Source: Heterodera schachtii (taxonomy: Eukaryota > Nematoda > Chromadorea > Rhabditida > Heteroderidae). From it: a stretch of DNA of 64,000 bases. Below, one piece after another: positions 48,991-60,340 of this stretch (its first letter is position 1; every line of letters starts with the position of its first letter). Location: assembly GCA_023374025.1 (NCBI GenBank), contig SIJG01000085.1, positions 77,773 to 141,772 on the forward strand. The letters run 5' to 3'. A model generated the notes under the pieces. The model had not been told where the DNA came from, ran no database searches, and saw only the letters and a program-made list of their open reading frames with translations. Both the position numbers and the translations under genes were made by a program.

Positions 48991-50253
48991 CAATTTCAGA
49001 ATTTTTTAATTTTCAATTTTTAGAAAATATTTTAAAAAAATATGGAAATGCATATGCTAAAATTTGGCTTCCATGTTTTTTGTTTTTTAGGAAATGCGCT
49101 TCTGATCAGTGATCTCTTAACAAAACTTATGTTTGACTTATAAAACCTATGTTTGACTCTCCTTTAATTATATTTTTTAATTTTATATTATGTATTTTTT
49201 ATTTTTCATACGTAATATTTTAAGGCTTATAATTTTCGTGAAAATTCGATCACAAATAACGACCCAAAAAGCGCATCTTTCAGAGCTTTTTGGCCCATAA
49301 AATATTTGGAGGTTTTCTTATTTTTGCTTCATTTGAAAATTAGCAAAATTTTTGCACTTTTTGTCGATCGCCGACGGACGAACAAAAGGAAATGGTAAAA
49401 ATGAGATTTTTTAGTATTTTACAATTTGGCATTATTACCCTTTGTCCTTATTTGTAAGATTTGTCCTTATTTTGAGGGTCCAAATCTTACAAATTTTAAA
49501 TGTCCTTATTTGTAAGATTTGTCCTTATTTTTGTCTTTTTTGGATTCAGGGAGAAATTTAGATTTTAAATGATAATTTTTGAAAGAAATGTTTTTTGAAG
49601 CGAATTAATATGCAAAATCTTAACAAGATTCAGTTAAATATTCAAAATTTTCTGGTTTCTTATTCTCTTAAAAAAATTGGCTCAAAATCGTAATTTTGTC
49701 ATTTTTGAACAAAATCGTTAAGAAATCGCATTCCGGCGGCGTCAATTAGAGCAGGGGTGTATCTGTTCTTATTTCTAAGAAATGTTCTGATTTGGGGTAG
49801 TGCCTTATTTTCATTTAAAGAGGAAATTTTTGAAATTTGGCTAATTCCTAACAAAATTCATTAAAAATTTTCCCCCAGCGGCGCCTATCGGCACCGCCGG
49901 CCCCAAAAACTCCTATAGTTTGCAGAACGCTGAACGGAATTTCGATTGAATCAACTCAAATGGAGGGAATAAAATACCACATTTATTTAGAGAAGGAATT
50001 TTTAAATTCAATAATTTTTAAACATTTTTATCGTTTTTTTTGTCATTTTGATGATCGTTTATTTCAAATTTTCTTGCGAAATAATTGAAGTAAAAATTGT
50101 AAGTTTACTTGAAAAAGACAAAAAAAAAAAGTTAAGTGTGAAATGTCAAATCATTTCAACTTTCAATACCTTTTTGAAACTACTGCTTAACAAATTTATG
50201 ATCACCAATTTTCATCATCATAAATTCAGTTTTAATTAGTCAATTAGGCATCA
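48991..50253. other. Repeat-derived DNA, no gene recognised
   Basis: 49380-49560 carries TTGTCCTTATTT repeats, 49734-49745 and 49874-49902 are GC-rich cores (GGCGCCTATCGGCACCGCC). These look like remains of one or two motif-type elements whose ends I could not fix. Confidence 0.45.
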
Positions 50254-52219
50254 TTAGTGAGCAGCACGGACAATCGTTTGCGAACGTTGAGAACGAAATT
50301 GTTGTTGCTGCCGAACATGGACAACAGTGGCATTGATAATGGGCACTGTTGTTGTGTTTCCAATGCGCAACAATTTCTTGACCAGGCCAAATTCACGCTT
50401 GAACGCACTCCGATAATCAGTGCTAAGAAAAAGTTTAAATTTTACAAAATAAAAGCATTTGTTAAAATGCCAAATTAATTGACTAAAACAATTGTAAATT
50501 AAATTACGGATAAACCAAAATGCTTTTTTGTATTAACCTTGAGACTATTAGAAAATGTTAAATTATTTCTTCAAATTTTCCACCTATTAACAAAAAGAAT
50601 CGGTGCGTTGGCGGCTGAACAAATGTTCAGCAGAGAGGCGGAAATGAAAGTGAATTGCCAAACGCGGACATAAGAGCCGAGCTGTTGTTGGAAGGAGAAG
50701 GCCAACTGATAGACGCTCAGATTGATCAGATAGCCGCCGACATTGACCAACAAAATGATCACCAGGGAACGCATCAGACGATTGTTCGTGTCTTTGGTCA
50801 CTGGAAAGTTTTGGGACAAATGGGTCATTAGCGAATAAAAAATGATGAAAACTAATTAAATTTCAATGGAAAGTTGGGACAAATGGGTCATTAGCGAATA
50901 AAAATGATTAAAACTAATGAAATTTCACTGGAAAGTTGGGAAAAATGGGTCATTAGCGAATGAAAAATGATTAAAACTAATGAAATTTCAATGGAAAGTT
51001 GGGAAAAATGGGTCATTAGCGAATAAAAAATGATTAAAACTAATGAAATTTCAATGGAAAGTTGGGAAAAATGGGTCATTAGCGAATAAAAAATGATTAA
51101 AACTAATGAAATTTCAATGGAAAGTTGGGAAAAATGGGTCATTAGCGAATAAAAAATGATGAAAACTAATGAAATTTCACTGGAAAGTTACCATTAGACA
51201 ATTAAAAATTATTAAAACCAATTTCTAGTTAGAAATCACGATACTCATAATTTGAGAAGGTGCTTGAAAATTGCCATTCGAAGAATGACCAATTTCGAAA
51301 ATGAGAACTCAAATTAAGCTTGGCATATTTTTATCATAATATTTTTCAATTTTGTGGCAATTAATTAATTGCACTTGCCCCCTTTTTTGTATTTGATTAT
51401 CGCTCCGATGGCCAAATAGCAAACAATGCACGCCAAATTGAGCAAAGTTGTGAAGAAAAAATACTGATTGCGGACAGAATCATCCGACAAAATCTCACAA
51501 ATGCAACCCGTAGTTGGCCTAAAAATGGAGAATTGGCCAAAATGGTTGACTCATTGAGTTTATTCACTTTCCGGAACTGAGAATCGCATTGTATAACAAA
51601 AAATAGAGACTGTAGAGGCCGAATAGCACGCAGGTTACTGTATGCGCGAACAAATAAACACGGTAATGTTTTGTGGTGATTGATTTGTGTCTAAAAACAT
51701 TTCTTTAATCAAAAATAAAATAAATAAGTAATAAAAAAATGGGAAAATGCATTTTTGACTTACTTAAATGGAAACATAACAGCAAATAAACGGTCAGCAG
51801 AAGCGCAAAACATCGCCATCATAATGGCATTGGCACAAAATAGCATTGGCTTAATAAAGGGGAAATAAAAATTTAAAATTTAATTGATACCGCAAGGAGA
51901 AGCTCGGTTTCAAATAGTCCAATAAAATTTATGCCACTCGCCACGATTACTAAGAACACAATGTGCCCGCATTGGTGGCCAACTTCGAACAGACAAATCA
52001 ATGCCACCAAAACATTGGCACTTCCATTGCGCAGGTTTCTTTTATGAAAACATTAGTAAAGGATTATTTGTTAATTTTATCAGTTTTTTACTTTGCTCTA
52101 AATGTTGTAAAAACAACAAATGCGTTCAGAATGACCCCAAAATATCCGGGGATAAAAACCGAAAGTGCGGGAACAATCAAATCGGACGAAGGACCAGCGA
52201 AACGGTAGGCCAAATAAAG
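50254..52219 (-). CDS. Serpentine 7TM chemoreceptor (srsx-like), start exon not found
   Basis: Seven phase-linked exons: 52219-52092, 52038-51891, 51849-51764, 51690-51568, 51518-51379, 50800-50584, 50422-50254 (stop TAA). Transmembrane pieces in order include SVFIPGYFGVILNAFVVFTT, ANVLVALICLFEVG, NAIMMAMFCASADRLFAVMF (ADRLFAV at the DRY position), VYLFAHTVTCVLFGLYSLYF, YFFFTTLLNLACIVCYLAIG, VIILLVNVGGYLINLSV and a TM7 ending NAPILFVNSTDYRSAFKREF, the NP-Y-like end plus cytoplasmic tail of nematode Srsx/rhodopsin-like receptors. Acts as an odorant or peptide receptor in sensory neurons, by family. The intron 51378-50801 only keeps phase if it uses a GC donor (GGGG|GCAAGT). It contains a 63-bp minisatellite. 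A missing first exon with the start codon should lie above 52219. Confidence 0.85.
50806..51190. repeat. 63-bp minisatellite, six copies, in a receptor intron
   Basis: Units start TGGGTCATTAGCGAATAAAA at 50821, 50884, 50946, 51009, 51072 and 51135 (spacing 62-63). Each unit includes the sequence that forms the 3' splice site of the next exon (CTTTCCAG on the minus strand), changed to CTTTCCAT in four of the units. Confidence 0.93.
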
Positions 52220-53353
52220 CTAAAAAGGGGATTGCAAAATTTTTAATCTTTTTAACCTAATTTTTTGTAAGCTTGACTAATTGTACCAAATAAACTAATT
52301 GATAATTGAAAAGCAATAAATTCCCATTCAGATTTTCCATAATGCAAAATTCCAAATTCGGCATCAATTTTTATTTGAAATTACTGATTGGAAATTTCCT
52401 GATCGGGAAATGGGTTAGTGAATCAGAAACGATATACGGTATTGATGATTTGAAATTTTAACCCGGAATTGATAATGAAACATTTGAGTCTTGTTTTTGA
52501 GTTAGAATTAAATTTATGGCGTTTTCCACATTAGCATTTCTTTACCGGATAATTGGAGCTGGTGTTAATGGACATCAAATTTTGGAAGGAAGCCATATCA
52601 AAATTTAAACAGCGAAAACGATAAGAATATCCTTTTAATCTAAGAAAGAAATTCATAATAAAAATTGAATTGGATTTTTTATCACCATGTCTCATAAGGA
52701 AAATTAAATGTGCTTTCATAAAACGAATTGGCACAATCAAAAAATAATTATAATTACCATTTCCTCAAATTTTCATTGCTATCCAGAATGGGAAATAAGA
52801 AAGAATAAAAGGCGGACAATTAATTGTTGGCACAAATTCAATTACAAAAAACAGAAAAGAGATTCGAGGAGTCATATAATTTGAAAATTGCGATAATTAT
52901 ACAAAAATTGCTTTCTTAAAATATTGGGCTACATTTAAATTGAATTTATTATAAATAAACAAGCATCAATAAACGTGACTGATTGACTAAAGTCATTAAA
53001 AAATTAGCTACAAATCGGCTAACAATTCAATCCTATTATGTGACCTGTTCTGTGATGTAAATTCTAAAAAATTTGAATGAATTTGAGTAATTTTATTCTA
53101 TTTCTGTAAAATTGATGCCACTCTGATAAGTTGCGTTCTTAATTATCTGTTAAAATAGAGTCCATTTCTCATGGTAAAGCGTTCATTTTCAGTCATTAAT
53201 TGCGTGACTGATTGACAAAAGTCCGTTTCCTTTTTAAAATATTTTTTTCTGCTTTGAAATGTTGCCAAAATAGGGGATATCCGATATTTGAGTTACAAAT
53301 TTTTGTATTAATACATAAGAGGTCAACAAGGGTAATATGTAAATAGTCATATA
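52220..53353. other. No gene recognised
   Basis: AT-rich. Should hold the first exon of the chemoreceptor, but no start with suitable phase and hydrophobic leader could be fixed. Confidence 0.3.
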
Positions 53354-53777
53354 TAGGGTTGCCAAAAATATGGACCAAAAATCGCGAAATATGGCCATAA
53401 ATTTGGACCAAAAATCGCGAAATATGGACATCAAATGGCAAAAACATGGACATAAATTTTCCAAACTGAGGGCATAATTTCTCAAATTTCTTCAAATTGG
53501 CTAAATATGAAGTAAAATATTTAAAAATGGCTAAATATTATATTAAAAAATTCATTAATTTTTAATGAAAAAGGGACCTAAAAAGCGAACTTTTATTTTT
53601 TGCTTATTTTTATTTTAAATTTACTAATTTTTAAGAAAGTTTAAAATTTTTATTAAAAAAAATGTTTTTTTTCCGAAAATTTCCCGGTCTTTAGGGTCAA
53701 AAAGGCCAATTTAGCTTATGGGGGCCGTTCTATAGAGGTTTTTTTGGGAAAAATGACTAAATATGGACACAGCTCTA
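53354..53777. mobile_element. hAT-like miniature element, motif AAATATGGAC
   Basis: Begins TAGGGTTGCCAAAAATATGG and ends ATATGGACACAGCTCTA, with exact 8-bp duplication GTCATATA (53346-53353, 53778-53785). The motif is repeated about eight times near both ends. Inverted ends are imperfect. Confidence 0.85.
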
Positions 53778-54044
53778 GTCATATAACTTCTGTTTCGCCT
53801 TTTTATTTATTAAATAGAGTTTTCCGGTTTATTTAATCTGAGCTTTGATTATTAAATTAATTTAAATTGATGTTTGTGCCTTGAATTCTCTGCAATTAAA
53901 TTATCACGCCAAATATGGACGAAAAAAGTAAAGAAATAAAACGGGGTTAAAACGCATTAAAACTTCTCACAAAATATTTGAATAAAATCAATTCTATTTT
54001 CAGAATGACAAATCTGGAGTTTTTTTTTCGTAAGATTTTTGAAT

Positions 54045-54652
54045 CGGTGTTATGTCGATCAACAAAAAGTGCAAAAATCAAGCACTTGATTCATGCACTT
54101 GATTTTTATTCTAAATTATCAGATAAAAGTCAAATATTTGGAATATCAAAATTTAAAACTTAATTAAAAAGTAAAATTAATTTTTTGCAAATTTTCAAAT
54201 GAAGCAAAAGTAAGAAAATATTTTATGTAAATATTTAAAAAAACACTTAGCCTAAAACTCAGGCCTAACCTAAGCCTTTGACGAAAGATCAAATCTTTTA
54301 TGGGCCAAAGAGCTCTGAAAGATGCTCTAATTTAACTTTTTATGCTGATTAAAAAAGTCATTTGCACTAACATAATCAGATCAATCCGTCATGGTGATCT
54401 GGAAAGACTTAAATACACAAAAAAACGGAAAATTTTAAAAAAGTGCTGTTTTTAATTAATTGTATTTTTATTTAACTAAATTTTCATGTTTTGCTTTATT
54501 TAAAAATTAGCAAAACTAATTTTACTATACATATTATGTAACTTTTAATTTTTTCATTAAATAATCTAATAATTAGATTAAAAATCAAGTGCATGAATCA
54601 AGCGCTTGGTTTTTGTACGTTTCGCATCAACATAGCACCGAAAGACTCTATT
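54045..54652. mobile_element. Inverted-repeat element related to the one at 30151-31352
   Basis: Left: GGTGTTATGTCGATCAACAA and CAAGCACTTGATTCATGCAC; right end carries the complement (54570-54645). The interior around 54330-54440 (GATTAAAAAAGTCATTTGC, AATCAGATCAATCC) aligns with 30550-30650 of the other element. Confidence 0.75.
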
Positions 54653-54657
54653 ATTAT

Positions 54658-55359
54658 TAGGGCTCGAAATGGTATGGATTAACATATTTTTTCTGCGCAT
54701 ATGCTATGAAGAAAGGGGCTCAAAAATAGCATTTCTACGTTAAAATTTTTTGATTTGGTGAAAGTTTTAGTCCATATAAATCCATATTTTGGGGGTTTTC
54801 GGGAATAAATCCATATTTCACCATTTTTGCTTTTTTAGTCCATATTTTGGCCATTTTTTGGAAATTTTCACAAGAAAAATGCAAAAAAAAAAAAAAGCGA
54901 AAAATACACCCCTAAAGAGTGACTTTTTAGAAATTTTTTAAAAATACACCCCCCTAAAAATACGAAAAATTTGTGTTTTCGTCTGTCATTTTGTCATTTT
55001 AATAAATATTTGCGCCATTTTTTGCGAATTTTTCTTTTTTTATGGGAATTTTTTTTCGAAATTTTGGCAAACTTGGAAGTATTTTTTATACAATGGACGA
55101 CAATAAAAATTTGCATTTTTAAGTTTTAAATACATTTTTTGGTTGTTTATTGTACTTTTTCATTTATTTAAGCAAATATTGAATATACAACCTTTTTTGG
55201 AATTTTTGGGGGTTTAAAACATATATTTTAGCAGTTTTTAGTCCATATTTTGGTCCATATTTGGCCATTTTTGAGCTTTTTAGTCCATATTTCGGGCATT
55301 TTTAGTCCATATTTTATGTCCATATTTAACGTTTTTTAGTCCATATATTTCGAGCCCTA
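54658..55359. mobile_element. hAT-like miniature element, motif TAGTCCATATTTT
   Basis: Ends TAGGGCTCGAAAT and ATTTCGAGCCCTA, exact 8-bp duplication ATTATTAT (54650-54657, 55360-55367). Subterminal motif TAGTCCATATTTT repeated at least eight times. Interior has AAAAATACACCCCTAAA, the complement of the shared line in the other motif-type elements. Confidence 0.92.
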
Positions 55360-55564
55360 ATTATTATAAGCAAATAATAATAGAATTTGAATTTGTTTTG
55401 CCTTTTTTAAATAAAAAATTTTTATCTTTTTTCAAAATTATATTTTTCCATATCCAAAAATTTTTTGAGGTTTTACTTTTCTCGCTTTAATCTTTTAATT
55501 TGCCAAAAATTGCAATGAGAATTTAATGATAGCGAATTTACTGTTCTATGGTCATGCTGTAAGA

Positions 55565-55990
55565 CCACATGTGTACGTTCCCCATGTGGCGGAACGGGCC
55601 AACTGCGTCTGGCCAACTGCGTCTGAGACACCTTTATGAAGCCATAACTTTTTTCTATGTTGGCCAAATCAAACAATCTTGATGTCATTCGGAAGCTCTT
55701 CATAAGCTCTATCAGCTAACCAAAATTCGTAGTGATTAGTACAGAACTAAAACAGTTAAAAATAGAAATATACAAAATTTCGGATTTTTTTTTTGCAGTT
55801 TTCAAGCTTTGACTTTTTGCGGGTTGCTTAATCGCTTAGAAAATGCTTAGAAATATCTTCTAAACATGTAGAGCTTTCTAATGATACCAAGTTTGTTTGA
55901 ATTGGCCAACAAAGAAAAAAGTTATGGCTTCATAAAGTTGTCTCAGACGCAGTTGGCCAGACGCAGTTGACCCCTACCGCCATGTGGAGA
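55565..55990. repeat. Foldback hairpin, TTGGTATCAT family
   Basis: Outer arms: GGCCAACTGCGTCTG twice on the left, CAGACGCAGTTGGCC twice on the right; then GAAGCCATAACTTTTTTC and complement; inner core AATCTTGATGTCATTCGGAA / TGATACCAAGTTTGTT. Confidence 0.88.
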
Positions 55991-57407
55991 CTAAAAAGAT
56001 CCAAGAAGACTCCACTTGGCCGTGATCGGAAAATTCGTCGGTGCAAAATGCGTCACTAACCGCGACTGATTTGAGAGTAAATACAAAACGAGAAAATTTG
56101 TTACATTCATATTTAGTATTTTTTATATTATTACCAAAATTTTTTTATAATTTTAATTAAATTCAATATTTTAAATCTCTTCAAAAAAGGATGATTATGG
56201 AGGAGTCGATGCATGCATTAGTCAAATTCTCGAAAATTATGCCAATTAAAGAGGAAGTGCTGGAGATATCATGCCACGCGTGGTGGTCCGAATTGGCCAA
56301 ATTCGGCATCAACAAGGACATGTGGTTGGATGAGACAACCTGGCCAATGTTGCCCATTGGACTCAGGTGGGCGCCATCGGAGTGAAATTTAATCCATCTT
56401 ATGATCTCCAAACACCAGTCAAATTACAATATTTAGATAACAATTAAAGCCATGCTTTCACAACCAATTCTCATTGATGTAAAGACAAATTTTACACCCT
56501 TTGGGCACAAATTATTTAAATTATGTCTTTAAATTTTTTTTGCCAAATTAAATTATGATGGAATAGTTTAATTCGGTGAAAATTGGCTGTGCGGTGGCCA
56601 ACTGTGTCGCCCGGTAGGACTCGAACCCACGACCCCCAGCAATCCGTGCCGTGCTCTAACCGACTGAGCTACGGGTGCTCCTTCTATTATCCCACTTTCT
56701 CCCACACTCCGCTTCTTTCTGGCATAACACACTTGGACCCCTTTTGCAGCAATTGTCAGCGCAGAGAAAATACAACAAATTATCGGGATTTTGAGAATAA
56801 AAAAATAAGTTGAGGAAAAAGAGAAGAAATTCACAACAATGAATTAGAATGGGAATAGTTTTATTTGCATGTTTTAAATGATGTAAGATTGGTATTATTT
56901 AATTGCCTTAATTGCTTAGTCAAATATGCATTTATTAATGACCCAATAAATAAATTAGGTTTTCGTAATTGAAAACTTTCTTTTAAAATTCATTAGCGAA
57001 AAATAATTATAAGATAATTTTTTGACAATTAATTAGAAAAAAATGTAATTTGAAATCCAGCAAATATTCAGGTCAAAGGAATGAAATTTTTGAAAAAAAA
57101 ACGATTTCAATTTCAATGGTCACAAATTCTATCGTCTTCTTTAATTTAAAAAATGGTTTAAAAATATTTCAAAATTTGTATAATAACAGACAATGCGAAA
57201 TCGATAGTGGAGGAGAAGGACCATCGATTGAACACAGCACAATTATTCATCCGCTTTTGTGTTGAGGGATATGCATACATTGAATCATTCATTTCTCTCT
57301 CTCCAATTTTCCCGTGTCAGCAAATTAGCCATCCATTAATTATTAAAAAAAACTTAATTTTAAATAAAAAAAAATTATTTTTTCAAACTTAAATTTGCCT
57401 CTTAAAT
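55991..57407. other. Sparse region; one small possible exon
   Basis: A plus-strand frame at 56191-56385 (starting MIMEESMHAL, with ISCHAWWSELAKFGINKDMW) is GC-richer than its surroundings and could be an exon, but no partner exon or family was recognised. The rest is AT-rich and includes the tRNA-like sequence at 56606-56682. Confidence 0.35.
56606..56682 (-). tRNA. tRNA-like gene or tRNA pseudogene
   Basis: Minus strand: GCACCCGTAGCTCAGTCGGT (A box), then GGTTCGAGTCC (B box) and a T arm GTGGG..CCTAC that pairs. The acceptor stem has two mismatches and the anticodon loop lacks the usual U33, so it may be a tRNA-derived repeat rather than a working tRNA. Anticodon not assigned. Confidence 0.5.
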
Positions 57408-59252
57408 ATGGCCGAGTTTTCCCACCGTGCCAGCGCACCATTGGAATGCCTTTGCATGGCTTTGAAGGTAAAAATAATAATAAATATTAAATTAACCAAT
57501 TATTGTAATTCCTTATTAAAAATGCCAGCAAATATATCTGTAATTATAATGTTTGAAAGGTCCAAAAGCGTCAGGAAGGAAACGGACGCCGAAGGCAATC
57601 CTCGATGGAAGTAATTTAATATTATTAAAAATGGAAAAAAATTCCCCAGTGTCGTTTTAAATGATGTTTCTGTGGGTTTTAGGATTCGCTAGTCACGAAT
57701 CTAACATCCCGACAAAATCCGAATTTCTAACCGAACTCGAATAAAAAAATAAGATAAAATTAGGAAATAAATGAATTTTTCCAAAACCCTTTGAATTAAG
57801 TTAGGTCGTCAAAATGGTCATGACTCCGAAAAACCTATTTTCGGTTTATATAAAAAGGCTCTCCCTTTAAAACTCTCAAAATAACCGTAAAAATTATTGT
57901 TTTTCATTTTATTAAAGAATTGGCATAAGTATCGGCGGTGGCATTGACCAAAACCATCGACAGTCCGTCTACAGTGATTCCGTCTGTTATCAATTTTATG
58001 AAAAACCGATGAATAATTTTCTTAGTTGATATGCTAACAATATGATTTGATAGTTTTTATGTTTATAACGAAGGCCATTTTTGATGGTGTTTTTCAAAAA
58101 TGAATTTAATTTGTAACTCATTCTTTTTTTAATTAATAAATTTCAATGTATTAATGATAATTACATAAAACGATTAAAATTTTCCCGACTTAAGGGCATT
58201 TATGTGACAAGCGTGGAAACAAAGTGTGCCCCTTTCTTCTTGACCATTTCATATTTCGATTTTAAGTTCATCCGCGGAAGAAGCTGGGCTGAAAGTGCAT
58301 GACAAAATTCTGCAAGTGAACGGCGTCGATTACGTAAAAACAAAATTAAATTAGCAAAAAATAGAAATTTTTTAGTAAATATCTAAAGAAATCCCATTGT
58401 TTTTTATGCATCTGTCGATAAATGAATCATTTAAGGCCAAAAATGTTGCCTTTATGATCCATTTTCAAAACAAAGTCCCGTGAAATTGAGATAAAAGAAT
58501 ATTCGAGTGCATGCTTATTGAAATTTTTAATACGTTTTTTTTTTATTAAAACAAGTGCGGGTGATAAGCAAGACCGGTTGGAAATCTAGGTTCCACCCGG
58601 ACCCGAATTTTGGTTTATACAAATTCTTACGGCCCATTCCGACTGAAATGCCATTGAATCCCAACATAATGAATATAGAACAATTTTGATTTCATTTACT
58701 TTGTACCAAGAATTTTGATTTGTTGTGAAAAGTAGAGACCGGAAATTTCAAATTTGCTGATCCCGCTGCGGGAAAATCTTCGAATCGGCACAAAAATAGG
58801 CAAATAAAATTTTAAACCAAAATTTTTATCAAGAAAACATATTAAATTTTGCTGGATTAATTTTTGTGAAATTTTTTTCAATTCATAGCGGTGTGTTTTC
58901 TAAGGACATTTCTTAGGGGTGTCTTTTTTATTTTTATTACATTTTGGTTAAGGATTTTTCCAAAAAGCCCGAAAGTAGGCGCAAAAAATGGCCGAAATAG
59001 GCACAAAAGCGTTTTGTTTTTTGCTTATGTGGGCGTATCAAACGCACAGAAATGTTAGGCATTTGCTTAAAAATGGCAGCCCTAATAATAATAATAATTT
59101 ATTAAAATGTGCATTCATTTTTATCGGTTCCACTTTTTTTGCAGACGATGATCACTCACGAACGAGCAGTCAAATATTTGAAGAAGGAGCCGGTGTTGGA
59201 TTTGCTGGTCACCAGGGCCACAGCGAAACAGAGCACGGAAGTGCAAATGTGA
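57408..59252 (+). CDS. TAX1BP3/TIP-1-like single PDZ-domain protein
   Basis: TAX1BP3 (TIP-1) is a small cytosolic protein that is essentially one PDZ domain and blocks or competes for PDZ ligands such as beta-catenin C-termini. Exons: 57408 to about 57467 (MAEFSHRASAPLEC), an exon ending 57610 (KETDAEGNPRWK), 57918-57981 (IGISIGGGIDQNHRQSVYSD), 58195-58223 (GIYVTSVET), 58267-58333 (SSAEEAGLKVHDKILQVNGV) and 59145-59252 (TMITHERAVKYLKKEP to EVQM-stop). The SIGGGIDQ carboxylate-binding loop, the GIYVTxV strand, the EEAGLKVxDKILQVNG turn and the HERAVKYL helix are all in family order. Phases agree from 57610 onward; the first intron is unresolved, because the direct frame 57408-57614 is also open. 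The long last intron contains a decayed miniature element and one copy of a 180-bp repeat. Confidence 0.85.
58556..58735 (+). repeat. 180-bp direct repeat, copy 1 (intronic)
   Basis: Shares GCAAGACCGGTTGGAAATCT, ACCCGAATTTTGGTTTA, GAAATGCCATTGAATCC and TTTGTACCAAGAATTTT with 59425-59600. It lies in the last intron of the PDZ gene. Confidence 0.85.
58800..59084. mobile_element. Decayed motif-type miniature element
   Basis: Contains TTCTTAGGGGTGTCTTTTT (about 58910), ATAGGCACAAAA motifs and an end GGCAGCCCTA at 59084. The left end was not found. Confidence 0.55.
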
Positions 59253-59424
59253 ACTGCTTGCCGGAGGACTGAACCAGCAGCAAATTAAGTCCAAAATAAA
59301 CACATTCCAATCGCTGAACCATGAAAATTTTTGATCCAATCTGAATAATTTAAAATAAATTTTTGCTGGATTTAAAATTTACGACTCTGACGATATACAG
59401 AATTAATTCTGTCGAATTGGACAA

Positions 59425-59600
59425 GTGCGGCGGACCAGCAAGACCGGTTGGAAATCTAGGTCCCACCATGACCCGAATTTTGGTTTACACAAATTCACTG
59501 TTACCCAATTCCTACTGAAATGCCATTGAATCCACAATATAATTAATACATTATGGGTTTCATAATATTTGTACCAAGAATTTTAATTTGTCGTGAAAAG
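59425..59600 (+). repeat. 180-bp direct repeat, copy 2 (downstream of PDZ gene)
   Basis: See the copy at 58556. Sequence identity is high but with small indels, so the duplication is not recent. Confidence 0.85.
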
Positions 59601-60340
59601 CCCACTTCCAAATCAGATAATGGATACTCAACTAGTGAAGTTATTTGTTTGAAAACAGCGTCGAGTTTTCCCCGAGTTTTTTTTAAGAAATCTTGCAGGT
59701 ATTTGAGTTTGGGCAATTGTCCAAGTCAGGCAAAAAAAAAATTTATGCAAAATTTTTGGAAAATTAAGAACTGATGAGTAGGACTAAATTTTAGGTAAAT
59801 ACCTAAAATTTTTGCGCATTTAATACGCACAGATAAGCATTTCGGCATTTTTGTTAACTATTTTAAGAATCTTAGGAAAAAGCCTTAACAAAAACAATAA
59901 AATCAAAAAATACACCCTATGAATCGACCTGAAAATTTTAAAATATTTCCCCTAAGAACTGGAAAATTTTATCTAAAATTGTCCCTCAAAATTTATTGTT
60001 TTTTTCTTGAAAAAAATTTTTAATTTAAAATTGTCAATATTTTCTAAGAAAATATTAGAAATATTTTAAATTATTCGTTTACACAGAAATAGAAGCATAT
60101 TTAATAACAATTTTGAGCTTTTTTTGTACATATTTAAATACCTATTTCGCAATTTTTTATCTAAAATTTACAATCCTATTAATATGAAATAATAAAAAGT
60201 ACTGAATATTTTTTTCTTTGTCCTGATTTGAGAAATCAACCTGAATATACCTGATTTTTATGTTTTTATTTATATTTTACTAAATTGACTAAATTAAGCA
60301 ATATTTTTGAAAATTTTATTTTATAAATTATTTCAAAGAA
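59601..60340. other. No gene; motif-element remains
   Basis: Contains ATACACCCTATGAATCGACC (59911-59930), the complement of the shared line of the miniature elements. No ends found. Confidence 0.4.

Noticed and set aside
50891..51142. Minus-strand frame with four 21-residue repeats
   Set aside because: Produced by the intronic 63-bp minisatellite, whose period is a multiple of three.
56606..56682. A protein frame with APVAQSVRARHG
   Set aside because: This is the typical translation of a tRNA-like sequence, not a protein.
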